This document shows positions 33,285 through 43,059 of a DNA stretch of 64,000 nucleotides, piece after piece. The stretch is from Heligmosomoides polygyrus polygyrus (Eukaryota > Nematoda > Chromadorea > Rhabditida > Heligmosomidae), in assembly GCA_947396885.1 (NCBI GenBank), contig OX377204.1:6882001-6946000 (forward strand), written 5' to 3'. A program made the position numbers and the translations under genes. Below the pieces are notes generated by a model. It saw nothing but the letters and a program-made list of their open reading frames with translations, ran no database searches and was not told the DNA's origin. Position 1 is the first letter of the stretch. The number at the start of each line of letters is the position of its first letter.

Positions 33285-34007
33285 CTAGTTTTTTGACGAG
33301 GAACTAGCTGCTGGTAACTTTGAATAGTGACGTATATCAGCAGCCTTCATCAGTTCACCCCTGTAAACGACGAACACTCTATTACCGCCATGCTCTTTTT
33401 CGTTTAGTTCACGGGCTCGCCTTCTGAGCTCGGCATCTTTCGCACGCTCTTCACTTGTCATCGATTTTCTGACGAATACGTGATTAAAAGTCTCCGTCGA
33501 TCGCAACCTCTTCGAACGCGAGAGGGTCTCAAACAAAAAGCGTTGCGATGAAAATACGCATTTCACAAGTCTAGGTCTGCCATCGAGAACCTTACCCATC
33601 CTAAAAACCTCGACCGGACGGGTTTCGACGTCAAGGGTATCTAGGATCCCTGCAATGTAATTCTCGGTGTGTTGCTGGCGCTGTGACGGCAAAAGATGTC
33701 CCTCAGGCTCAGGCACACCATAAAATACTGCCGATCTAGATCGCTTGTCAGACTCAATAAAATTAGCGCAAACAAAAGGTATTTTACTCACGAATTGATC
33801 AAGCAACTCGATGGCCTCAGGCGCTTTTTCCGCCATAATATGCTGGATTTGGTTTAGCAGTCGAATACAGTCACTGTCAAATAGTGGTAACGAACACGGG
33901 TTGGATACCGAGTCAGGAGGTCCATAGTAAGAGGACGGACGGGAAGGATGACATGACGAGAGAGTCGATAGGAGCCGCCGCTCACGGTCAAGACAGGCAG
34001 AGGAATG
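33285..34007 (-). CDS. LINE ORF1, RNA-binding-type protein, partial
   Basis: The protein upstream of ORF2, probably the nucleic-acid-binding chaperone that coats element RNA. An internal ATG at 33836 gives 183 residues, but the frame is open upstream to the (AT)n run at 34007, so the true N-terminus is cut off. The visible core 'RSRSAVFYGVPEPEG', 'VEVFRMGKVLDGRPRLVKC', 'FVRKSMTSEERAKDAELRRR' matches the L1/CR1-type ORF1 module with an RRM-like fold seen in nematode LINE ORF1. No zinc knuckle is seen, but it could have been in the missing part. It ends 57 bp before the ORF2 frame opens. Confidence 0.7.
   Translation of the reverse strand, partial: HSSACLDRERRLLSTLSSCHPSRPSSYYGPPDSVSNPCSLPLFDSDCIRLLNQIQHIMAEKAPEAIELLDQFVSKIPFVCANFIESDKRSRSAVFYGVPEPEGHLLPSQRQQHTENYIAGILDTLDVETRPVEVFRMGKVLDGRPRLVKCVFSSQRFLFETLSRSKRLRSTETFNHVFVRKSMTSEERAKDAELRRRARELNEKEHGGNRVFVVYRGELMKAADIRHYSKLPAASSSSKN

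Positions 34008-34035
<28 letters not shown>
34008..34035. repeat. (AT)n microsatellite
   Basis: Uninterrupted TA/AT dinucleotides at the 5' border of the LINE. Confidence 0.9.
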
Positions 34036-34038
<3 letters not shown>

Positions 34039-34601
34039 CTTCCTCAACTGAATGTTCTGTTAAACATACTTAACTGGCCTTAATAGCATGCCACTCTAGG
34101 CCATTTACTGTATATCTTGGATATAAGTCCCACGATAATACCTCGAGTTCGACGTTCCTTCAGAAGTGAAGCGGGTAAATGGACACGAACAAAGTTTAAC
34201 TTCCTTGATGTGTGACGCTAAGTCGTATCCCTAACGGCTTGGTCTGTTTTAAAGTGGATCGCCTGCCTTTCATTCGTTCCTACAATCTAGATGCCAGTAG
34301 GAAGCATGCTGACGTGATCCAATGCGAAAATTGCGGCAGGCCGACAGAGCTGGCAACGCGCCAGGCGCCGCCGCGCGCGACCGCTGTCGTTCCCGTTTTG
34401 TATCCTTAAATACGAGCGGATCACATCGCAATTCCCGCCCGTCCGCGGATGCTCCCGCGGGAGTATAACATAGGCCTAGGCCTTGGCGGCGGCGAAGATC
34501 TCTATCAAGCGATCGCCAATCATTGACGCTTGCAACTGAGTCTCGTAAATGTTCGTTCGTCGTGGTTCTCTGATGAATTCGCTACGTTTCATTACGATAT
34601 A
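34036..34601. other. Unassigned, with an inverted family-D piece at 34335-34480
   Basis: 'ccgacagagctggcaacgcg' and 'gccaggcgccgccgcgcgcg' are the inverse of 28710-28745. No gene is seen. Confidence 0.45.
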
Positions 34602-34700
34602 CAGGGTGTCTCAAAAAAATGTATACACTGTTTGGAAGGTGATAACTTTGCTCACATTAAAGGTACTGAAAAAGTTGAAGACTCATATAGAAGCATAAGT
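34602..34700 (+). mobile_element. Left end of a Tc1/mariner-type transposon
   Basis: TA followed by CAGGGTGTCTCAAAAAAATG is a typical terminal sequence for this superfamily. No matching right end or transposase is found nearby, so only the terminus survives. Confidence 0.45.
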
Positions 34701-34899
34701 AATTAAACGTATGAACGTATGAGCGGTGCACTCATCGATGCGCCATGCACTCATCTGAAATGTAAGGTCGATTAATTGTGTTTCGCTTGAATACTTGTTG
34801 AAATTTCTTCACAAAGTGGCCGTTTTGATCAAGTTGTCCTTATTTAAGTTTTAAAACTTAAAAATACACTACTGCTTTAAAAATGCAAAAAATGGAGAG

Positions 34900-35510
34900 T
34901 ATCCCAAAAATGGAGGTACTGTTTGAAAGGTTCCAGCATTGCTGCTGGAGAAGTATTTCAAGGTGTTTCAGGCTCGTATTGAAGCACGTCCGACTCCGTG
35001 CCCACCTATTGGACACCACTGTTCTTCCTGCCCTAACATACGCCTCAGAGACCTGGGCCATACGAAAGCAGGATGAACACGCGATCAGCGTCGCGCAGCG
35101 TGGAATTCAGAGGACGATGCTCGGAGTGACACGACTCACGCAAGTGAGAGAAGGCCTCTGGAGTTCCGAGCTTCGCCGACGTTCGAAGATCAGAGACGCT
35201 GTCGCGTGGGCCAAGTTGTCGAAAATTAGGTGGGCCGGCCACGTAACGCGCTTCGCAGACACCCGCTGGACGAGAGCCGTCACCGACTGGATTCCGCGGG
35301 ATGTCAAGAGAGCACCAGGACGCCCACCAACGCGTTGGTCGGACTTCTTCGTGAAAGCGCTGAGCGACCGATATGACGCTCTTCGTGTCCCTCGAGCGAG
35401 GAGGATCCAATGGAGCACTCTGGCACGCGACAGGGACGAATGGAGACGCTGCTGGCGCCCGCTCGAGCAAGTCGATGATCAATGGGACGACACGGGAGGT
35501 GATTGAAGCA
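34900..35510 (+). mobile_element. RTE LINE, 3' fragment with long open frame
   Basis: The C-terminal ~190 residues of an RTE protein are open in frame: 'LLDTTVLPALTYASETWAIR', 'REGLWSSELRRRSKIRDAVA', '[20 protein letters not shown]', 'LEQVDDQWDD'. The frame ends at TGA near 35506. It is the best-preserved of the RTE tails here. Short related sequences flank it at 34760-34822 and 35575-35640. Confidence 0.88.
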
Positions 35511-36149
35511 CAGGGTAACGAGATTTCTGTGGCGTAGAAATAATCAAGATTGCGCCATGCCTTGCCTGAAACCTTGCATTTCAGACTCGATTAATTGTGC
35601 ATGAGCTGAATGCTTGTTAAAAGCTTGTTACAGTCTGGCCACTATAATCTGTGCTTTGCCTCCAGGTCCGACGTTCATAAAACCTGGGCATTTTATAACA
35701 ATATATTTGATCCTTCTCTGCCACGCATGCTTGTTATGGTGGTATAACTTTTATTTCGGCCGACGCTTCGACACAACTCGTCTTTTCCAAAGGCCTGAAA
35801 GTACTTCGAAACCTTAGATTCAGAAACTCATTCCGTCAAAGGCATTCTTCTTCACAACTCTAGTTACAGTGGGTTCCCACGAATGTCAAGGAGTGCCCGT
35901 CTAAAGCATACCAAACTCACCGTTGTTCCACCAGCACTGAGAGGGGGCTCAGCTCAGAACAACCGAAACGAGTGCATTTCAATAACCAGCGACTTCTTGC
36001 CCTTCATCCCGTTGTGTGAGCTCTGAGACTGCGCAGTCTATACTTATTAGTATAGATCTGCTTGGTAGGTCCCAGTTGCTCACTGATGGTCTTATAGCTC
36101 TTAAGGAAGGAAGTGCTATAATTTTTAATTTTATTATTTATTATTTATT
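35511..36149. other. No gene recognised
   Basis: No credible exon. Confidence 0.35.
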
Positions 36150-36379
36150 TTGAAGTTGAAGTAAAACATCGTTCGGAATTGCTCCTTTGGACATACTCAA
36201 CAAGCCCTTCAAGAACAGAAGTATAGAACAACGTTGAAACTGAAATTATTTAGTCAGATAGAGTGAAAAATGCTGTACAAAAAGCAGCATTAATGCGCAA
36301 CGCAAGTTGAAATTTTATCTAATAATAGACGAATGAAAAATAGTAACCCAAAATGCTGAGAACTTTCCGGACAACCTAA
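36150..36379 (-). mobile_element. mariner terminal fragment
   Basis: The right border 'actttccggacaacctaa' is a mariner end. The minus strand resembles the N-terminal coding part of the 22712-24082 element ('aaaacatcgttcggaattgc'). Confidence 0.65.
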
Positions 36380-37554
36380 CATATAATGCATGCATAGGTC
36401 GTAGAATTTTTGAAACACTTTCAGTTTATAAACACTGTGGGGGATTTTTTGAATACTCTTTAATTCAATCTAGCGTAAGCAATAGCATTGTAGCCTTATC
36501 ACAAAATCTTGTACATGTAGGTCTTAGACAATCTTGGACGTGTAAGTCTTAGACAGCCAACATTATGAATGAAATTGGAAAGACAGCGAAGTAAAATTAT
36601 AAACGGCGAATGACGTGAAATATGCTCTGAAGGAACTCCGTGTCAGTAGCTCAGTAGTACTTACACTATCAATCAAACAAACAATACGGTATACTCGATG
36701 AGTGCATAGCATAATCTCTACTTGTACACACATAAAACTCCACTTTCTTGTAATTTTAGCAATAGAGGCATTGTTTTCCCATAAAGCCCATGACTTTATG
36801 GTATTTCATTTATTGATTTATCTGTTTTATTGCACTCTAGGACGCACTACAACGCCAACAAAGCAGGCAAACAAGCCAAATAAATAGTGAATAATAACAA
36901 TGAATAACAAAATAAATAAAATAATCGTTAAAAGCAACAGTAGAATAGACGTTTACTTACATTAACATTGGACTACTTACTACTTTAGTAAGTATTCCAA
37001 ATATTCTAATATTAGATATGAGATATTCCATGAATTCCTTGGATTGCTACGGCACAATTTTGTACGCGGCTTATGAGCGGCTATTCTCTGTTTCCTGACC
37101 AATTTTTGGCCATTTTCCAAGAAAGCACAAGGCAGAAAAAATTCCCGAAAGTGGCCAGAAGATCAGAAAACAGAAATTTCGCCCCATCCCCGTGCCGGCT
37201 TCCATGTCAACCATGACACGAGCGCACGTCCACGTTTCACCGCCGCGACGTCGCGTTGGAGCAATGCCGTGGAGCCGCCTTCCTCGGACAGAATGTAACG
37301 CAACTGTTAGCCATCTACGCAGCTTAATCCAATGTAACATCCGCGATATCCAAATGAGGTAGTAAACACCCACTCATTATATCGATGCGCTTAAAAACAA
37401 GGTCTAATTGTTTTCGAAGTTTCAGAACTGATAAATTCATGAACTTTTGTTAGTGGTGGATGTTGGCCAAGTTTTTTAATTCAATGCGTCACGCATTCTT
37501 CTTATACAAAGTACGCTGTGAGCAATTCAGCATGTTTCCATTTCAGATGAGAGA
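36380..37554. other. Unassigned; LINE-tail scrap at 36789-36920
   Basis: The part from 36789 ('atttattgatttatctg', then Asn/Lys-rich A-rich sequence) resembles a minus-strand LINE 3' tail. No gene is seen. Confidence 0.35.
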
Positions 37555-37815
37555 CGTTAGTCACGTCCTAACTGGGATGCGCCACGCATTCAATCTCCAC
37601 ACTGCGAACGCAGACTGAATGCCTATCTTTGACCTATGTAATTACTTGTGATAGCCAGCTGATGTGCAAGTCTCTGTTTTACCCTTTTAAGACGTGTTTG
37701 ATACCTCACTGGCCCCAGTGGAATGGAAGACGAGAATGACCTGGGCGGGATCTGAATGCTGAATCGATTCAGAGGCGGCGCCTTCTCCGACTGCGCTACA
37801 GCACCGAAGTTCATC
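37555..37815 (-). repeat. tRNA-derived SINE copy
   Basis: The minus-strand head (ctccgactgcgctacagc = box-A region) lies at 37785-37803. The 3' part 'gatgcgccacgcattcaat' lies at 37576-37594. Confidence 0.7.
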
Positions 37816-38755
37816 GGTAAGTGATGTGCTCACCGAAATCTACGACTGTGTAGCGAAACTGAAGCAGACGTTCTCAAATTCTGCTCATGGGAAGATGTGG
37901 ATATGACAGGATACTGTTCCGCGTCATATGCGAGACACGCCTTGTTCTTATCGCAACACATCACGAGAAGAGTGCCGTCCGAGTGCTTCCGATTCATCCA
38001 AACCGTGATAAGAATGGACATCGTGACGCTGAAAGCGAGTCGAACATCTCGAACAGTCTGCTGTTCACGTGCGTAAAACAGATGCGCATCACTATGACGT
38101 GGATAGTACAGAAAGTCCAACGGTGTCGGGCTCTTGAAGAGAAGGAGATAGATATTTGCATTGAAAGGTACAAGTTCCAGCTGTTTCGATACCACTAGAT
38201 ATAACCGAATAAAAAGAACTAACGTATATTAAACGACAAGAGTCCAGGCTTTTATAACTGAGACTAGAATATACACCCTATTCTCCATAGCTTCTATGCC
38301 ACTCTGATGACAGTGGCCTAAGGCTGAAAAGCATGCACCTACTTTCCTTCCGACCTTCTTCAGATTTTTTTTCAGGCTTTGGGGAATGTTTACCTGACCT
38401 TCGATACACGAAAGAACTGGCAAATTGTGAGATTCCACTATATAGTATCTCGAGGATAAAAGTGCATCTTATCCTATGGAATAGGCGGCCGAGGCGTCTA
38501 TGTGTCTGTCTGTCCGTTCACACCCAGAGAACGCTGCTTGGAGGAGAGGGAGCGAAAATTACTCATACGGAAGTCATGTGAATAGAGTGCCTGTAGAGCA
38601 GTAAACTGTACTGGTCGACTAACCAGCGTTAATCAAATTCATCGATTTTCTAGTAAATTAGCAACATGTAGGTGGAAGACTCGCACGCATAAACTCGCTA
38701 GGAGGCCATCGAGTCTTCGAAAATCCCTTTATATTGTATCCTACTATCTTAATCT
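37816..38755. other. Unassigned; possible coding debris 37830-38195 (minus)
   Basis: A 121-residue minus-strand frame (contains LDFLYYPRHSDAHLFYAREQ) has an even, gene-like composition, but no family or splice partner was recognised. It could be a decayed exon. Confidence 0.25.
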
Positions 38756-39060
38756 ATGAGCGCGTGGTAGAGCAGTCGGAGGAGACGCCAGCTGTCGTTG
38801 CAGCCCAAGTCGGGTTCTCTGTTCGGATTCCTCCTGGGTCAGCTAAGCTCTCCATCCCATGTAACGTTAGTAAAATGTACCAGGGGCCGGATTCATCAAC
38901 AATTAAACCCATGGGTATGCGGGGTATAAGGGGTAGAGATTAGATAAGAGTCAGGTAGAATTAAGGCAAGAGTCAGAGAGACAGGCTTCATCGTGGGTAT
39001 CTCTACCCCCTATACCCGCGGGTTAATCGTTGATGAATCCGGCCACAGACATATCTGGAT
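38756..39060 (+). repeat. SINE copy interrupted by a family-A MITE
   Basis: SINE head and body at 38756-38882 (gtggtagagcagtcggagg, ttctctgttcggattcc). The sequence resumes at 39045 with 'cagacatatctgg', the expected continuation of 'accagacttgtctgg'. The MITE at 38883-39044 sits exactly in the gap. Confidence 0.75.
38883..39044. mobile_element. Foldback MITE, family A, copy 3
   Basis: Same arms and size as the copies at 5282 and 5581. It is inserted in a SINE at a CCAG/ACAG junction, so it moved after that SINE. Confidence 0.85.
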
Positions 39061-39061
39061 A

Positions 39062-39725
39062 GGGAGCGTGTAGCGCAGTCGAACGAGGTGCCGTTTGTCG
39101 CGTGTACCCGATACAAGCTTCTTGGTTCTGGTTTCCCGCTCAGTCCAATCAAGCCTTCCCTCACTCTGGAGTCGGTGAACTGCCTTCATATGGGCACACA
39201 TCTACAAAATAACGCATTTCCTCGAATTTATTCACATATCTTTCACTATTAACCTGCAGCACTGATTTCTCGTCTAGTGTCCTCCTACGTCGGCCTCTAC
39301 CTCCTTCTTGAGTGGGTTCTACTTCTTGAAATACTCATTGTCAGCCTTCTTCTGTCGGATACCAAACCAGAGTTCGACCTCATGGCGGTGAGTATTCTTG
39401 AGCAGTCCACGGTCGGGTGGGAACCCTTGGATGGAGTTCCGTAGCAGGAATAGGAGACTTCGTGTCGGCCACGGCCTTCACTGCGGTTTCAGCGGTCCAT
39501 TTGGCTGCCTCGAACGCCCTTGCCACCACCATAACTACCTCAAACTTGGGTAATTAAATTAATGGATGAACTGGTGCTAGACTTGCCCAGGAATTGTAAA
39601 ACGCCGACTTGCACATCGGGTGGCCACCTCAAGTATTGTATGGCCAAATACGCACTTAAAATCGCTTGCATCTATAGAAGTAGAATGCGTGGCGCATACC
39701 ACAAGAAGATTGCCTAGCGCCCACC
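39062..39725 (+). repeat. SINE copy interrupted by a processed pseudogene
   Basis: SINE head and body at 39062-39182 (gtgtagcgcagtcgaacgag, tcggtgaactg). The body and tail resume at 39567-39725 (gaactggtgctagacttgcc, tagaatgcgtggcgca). The 384-bp insert between them is described separately. Confidence 0.78.
39183..39566 (-). pseudogene. Processed pseudogene retaining its SL1 leader
   Basis: On the minus strand, a near-SL1 leader (39560-39539, matching SL1 at 20 of 22 positions) is followed by a 6-nt 5' UTR and ATG at 39532. About 72 codons follow: 'MVVARAFEAAKWTAETAVKA', 'VPTRPWTAQEYSP', then after a one-base frameshift 'HEVELWFGIRQKKADNEYFK' and TAG at 39321. The 3' UTR has AATAAA near 39228. 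The insert has no introns, is flanked by TGAACTG on both sides (39176-39182 and 39567-39573), and interrupts a SINE. No poly(A) tail remains. It is a reverse-transcribed, trans-spliced mRNA. I do not recognise the parent gene; a small conserved housekeeping protein is likely. Confidence 0.72.
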
Positions 39726-39974
39726 ACTAACTAAAGTTCACAATTTCCATCATCTGTCCTGAAATTGAGAACACATTTGGACCATATTTTTATCCTTTTT
39801 GACATCACAGGTGCTGATAGGCTCACGAGGATAACGCGGATGTCACCTTGGATCGAGCTTAGCAGATGTTGTAGAAGAGAGAGTGCGGGTACGAATTTCG
39901 CTAGAGGCTAGAGCTTTGATCGACCTTAATTTTTCAAGTCTGCAAGTATAGGCGTAGGCAGCGCATAGGCCGAT
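39726..39974. other. No gene recognised
   Basis: Nothing beyond short frames. Confidence 0.3.
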
Positions 39975-40167
39975 GACTACGTATAGAGATTCGAACAGGT
40001 CAACTGCGTCGCGTCGTAAACTGCTCACTAGGGTATCATAAGCAACCCTAGGTCCATAAACCAAGGTTCGTCGAATCGGCGGAAGTATGCTTATCGCTGC
40101 TAGCGAAAGCAAAATGAACGAGGAGCAGAACTCGGGTGTCGGGGGCGGCTGGACAGCTCGTGATTCG

Positions 40168-40198
40168 AGATAAGGTGCAGACAGGCCCGTATAAAAGG
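40168..40198 (+). promoter_or_regulatory. GATA site plus TATA box of the 5-exon His/Pro-rich gene
   Basis: AGATAAGG (40168-40175) lies 22 nt upstream of TATAAAAGG (40190-40198), which lies 37 nt before the ATG. The surrounding ~220 bp (39975-40198) is also conserved in front of the decayed copy at 25032. Confidence 0.78.
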
Positions 40199-40226
40199 AG
40201 CGCCTTCCAGTTACTGACAGACCAAC

Positions 40227-41332
40227 ATGAAGCTCCTTATTCTAATTCTCGTTTCAATGCTGGCAGTCGCCTTCGCCAAACCGCACCATGGTGACAGCTC
40301 AGACTCCAGACAAGGCACTCACAAGGTAGGAACGGCTTATTTCTCTAGCGCTCTGTTTAACAATATTACACGGCGACTAGAATCAGCATCTATTTGCAGC
40401 CTCATCACAAGCACCATGGTCACCATCATTCTCATCCTCCGCCACCTCCTCCATCAGACGCTCCGCCTACAGGACCTCCACCATCAGGAGCTCCAACACT
40501 TCCACCGTCAGGCGTTCCACCTTCAGGACCGCCAGCCCCTCCGTCAGAAGCCCCACCATCAGAAGCTCCTATAGCCACTGAGGAGACTCCAGCTTCAGTT
40601 GATGCCCTTAGGGCGAAGCTTCTTTCTAGGGACGTCATAAACCCTAACGAAGGTCTACATAAGGGAAAGGTAGACACAATCTTCCTTCTTAACCATCTCG
40701 AAATCAGACCATCCTTCATTTTCAGCCTCATCGCAAGCATCCTCATTCACGTCCACCACCACCACCTCCGTCAGAAGCCCCACCGTCAGAAGCTCCTATA
40801 GCCACTGAGGAGACTCCAGCTTCAGTTGATGCCCTTACGGCGAAACTTCTTTCTAGGGACGTCATAAACCCTAACGAACGTCTACGTAAGGGAAAGGTAG
40901 ACACAATCTTCCTTCTTAAATATCTCGAAATCAGACCACCCTTCATTTTCAGCCTCATCGCAAGCATCCTCATTCACGTCCACCACCACCGCCTCCGTCA
41001 GAAGCCCCACCATCAGAAGCTCCTTTAGCCACTGAGGAGACCCCAGCTACAGTTGATATCCGTAGGGCGAAGCTTCTTTCTAGTGACGTCATAAATCTTA
41101 ACGAAGGACCACATAAGGGAAAGGTAAGCACAATCTTTCCTCTGAAACACCTTAAAATGCAGCGGCTAACAAACCCAATATTCATTTTCAGCCTCACCGC
41201 AAACATCCTCACTCACGTCCACCTCCACCGCCTCCGTCAGGAGCTCCACCTTCAGACCAACCACCACCTCCACCATCTGGCTCTCCCCCATCAGGACCTC
41301 CTCCACAATCTCCATCAGGAGCTTCATCGTAA
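40227..41332 (+). CDS. Secreted His/Pro-rich protein with duplicated exons, 5 exons
   Basis: Predicted 283-residue secreted protein of unknown function. Exons: 40227-40325, 40400-40669, 40726-40896, 40953-41123, 41192-41332. All introns are phase 0 (donors GTAGGA, GTAGAC, GTAAGC; acceptors TTTGCAG or TTTTCAG). Exon 1 is the signal peptide (MKLLILILVSMLAVAFAKPH) plus GDSSDSRQGTHK. Exon 2 opens with the cluster [20 protein letters not shown], then Pro/Ser/Ala repeats. It ends with the module IATEETPASVDALRAKLLSR DVINPNEG. Exons 3 and 4 repeat a short His start (PHRKHPHSRPPPP) and the same module; they are near-identical 57-codon exons. Exon 5 has the His start and a Pro-rich tail ending GASS. 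AATAAA is at 41519. The frame stays open for 53 codons after the TAA. Confidence 0.85.
40670..41123 (+). repeat. Tandem duplication of a 227-bp intron-exon unit
   Basis: 40670-40896 and 40897-41123 are each exactly 227 bp (intron plus 57-codon exon) and differ at few positions. The last part of exon 2 (from about 40540) is a further partial copy. Confidence 0.9.
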
Positions 41333-41494
41333 GAAAGGTCTGTGGCCATAGAAGAAATACCTAAATCTTCCTCTGACGTTTCCGATGACATTGTCTCTGC
41401 CGTGACGAGTTTCGCTGCTAGGGTGGGCACCCGTACCAGTGCATGGTATTTGTATATTATTGCACATATTGTAATTACTAGCGTTTGCATGTAA
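41333..41494 (+). other. Open in-frame extension past the stop of the 5-exon gene
   Basis: After TAA at 41330-41332 the frame continues for 53 codons (ERSVAIEEIPKSSSDVSDDI...) to TAA at 41492. The part 'EEIPKSSSDVSD' matches 'AEVPKSSKVSDAW' before the stop of the copy at 25032. The ancestor probably had a longer C-terminus. Confidence 0.5.
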
Positions 41495-41524
41495 ATATGT
41501 AAGGATTTTTTTGAACGTAATAAA

Positions 41525-42150
41525 TCGTATTCAAATTCAATTGTATGATGAAGGGTATCTTTACCAGCTTGCCAAGGCATGCCATAGCCAGACCGAGGAA
41601 AACCAGAAAGTTTTTGGTCTAGTGACGAACCAGAAAAGGAATATGGAGCGACAGCATGATAGCACCAAGACAATTTTGCCTCTTCAGTTTGACCATCCGA
41701 CTATTTGTTGCACCCCTACTACACGGGTTTTGTGCGGAAACTCACAGAGAAGGACGGAGGCGGCTTTGGTGACGTTGAAGGAAGACAAAGCAGTGCATCT
41801 TGACAACTTAGCGGGCGAACTATGAAAATCGATAAATCGATATTCATACCACATTGCTCCCAATGATCTAACATATTTGGTCGTTCGATTTCTTTGGTAG
41901 CACGGACGAAATCGAACAGGGACGTCACAGGTTCGAATTTCAGTTGTTAAAATAAGAGCCGGATCTGATTTGTTCCTAGGTGACTTCAATCTGCTGCTGA
42001 GTAATTACGAATACATGGGAAACCCTGCCGCTCCCGAGAACTCTTTGTCAAGGACAGAATAGAAACAATGTCAGGACAAGGCTGTGTATCACACTGGTGC
42101 TCGCCGGCGCATTTTCAAAGGATGTCGTCATCGCGTGTACCGTTGATTAC
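41525..42150. other. No gene recognised
   Basis: Short frames only. 'caggttcgaatttc' at 41930 resembles a box B, but no tRNA fold surrounds it. Confidence 0.35.
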
Positions 42151-42194
42151 GGCATGCACACGCCGTCCCACGGCCCTAATGACTGCGCCCAGAT

Positions 42195-42420
42195 AACAAC
42201 ATTGCGTTGCTACTGCGTTGCTACTGCGTTGCTAGCCTCAAAATTTTTCCTTTCGTCGCGAGCGGCGCGAGCAGTCGCATAGGAGAACGCTAAACGCTTT
42301 CACCCGGAGAGCAACAGTGCGTTGCCAGGTTCCAACGGAGTAGCAACATGTGTTGCTGTTCCAACTGAATAGCAACACGCAGTTGCCATTTGCAACTGTA
42401 GTTGCTAAACCGTTGGAGGG
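42195..42420. repeat. Cluster of GTTGCTA/TAGCAAC-like motifs
   Basis: At least nine GTTGC or GCAAC words occur in ~220 bp, including three tandem 'tgcgttgctac' units at 42204-42235 and inverted 'agcaaca' units at 42310-42400. They can pair as an imperfect foldback. It is probably a degenerate MITE. Confidence 0.5.
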
Positions 42421-43059
42421 GGCGGAACCGACTCGGCCCGGGGAGACGCAGTGTCCGAGTTGTTTGTACAGTCAAAAACTCTATCACAACTTAAGCATTA
42501 TGGAATTCTGCGTAGTTGGTTGATTCTGTGTTACATGTGCAATTGCTTCATAATTTCACTGATTTCTATATGCGTGTGACTTACCTTTTCCCTGTAATAC
42601 ATGATCAGTATAGTGCTTTCTTTTGTTTCTTCAGTTTTTTTTGTATTTTGAATAAAGATTGAATAAAACAATAGAAGTCGAGGTACTGGCACCTTCTGAG
42701 CGGCCGACGATGTTTCTTAAACAGATTGTCATCGGGAATAGTGGAACTCTTTTATGTACAACCTTTTTTTTTCTTTCCTTCCACAAGGTGGATATAGATG
42801 TTGCCGTCTTATCTAATAGAATCGCCGAATAGCTCTGTTTTTAATGTAAGAATAGAACAAAGAAACCTGATTTCTGTTCTACAAATGCAAGATCTAGACG
42901 TCCTGTAAATCAAAGTTAGACTACATGCCTTTGCCGGATTTCTTTATCGCTGAATCTGCTCAGTATCTGAAAGAAAATAAATTCTCCTCAATGTTTGCAA
43001 CCCTTCAGAATAAGAATATTAAAATAAATAAGTAAACAAACTCTTCAGGACCCCACACA
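42421..43059. other. No gene recognised
   Basis: AT-rich. No coding or repeat structure seen beyond T-runs. Confidence 0.35.

Larger units (their letters stand above)
29599..34007 (-). mobile_element. CR1/Jockey-like LINE, near-complete, 5'-truncated
   Basis: A 4.4-kb non-LTR retrotransposon on the minus strand. The 3' end is an (AAAT)n tail at 29632-29599. Then, in plus order, come a ~850-bp 3' UTR, ORF2 (30456-33227) and partial ORF1 (33285-34007). The 5' edge abuts an (AT)n run at 34007-34035, consistent with 5' truncation. A ~65-bp segment of the 3' UTR is duplicated (29985-30050 and 30180-30250). The long ORF2 makes it the youngest LINE here. Confidence 0.9.

Noticed and set aside
41900..41960. 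Possible tRNA around 'caggttcgaatttc'
   Set aside because: Box B resemblance only; no box A at the right distance and no acceptor stem.
41511..41989. Overlapping plus and minus frames of ~100 residues
   Set aside because: Both strands open without motif or splice evidence.
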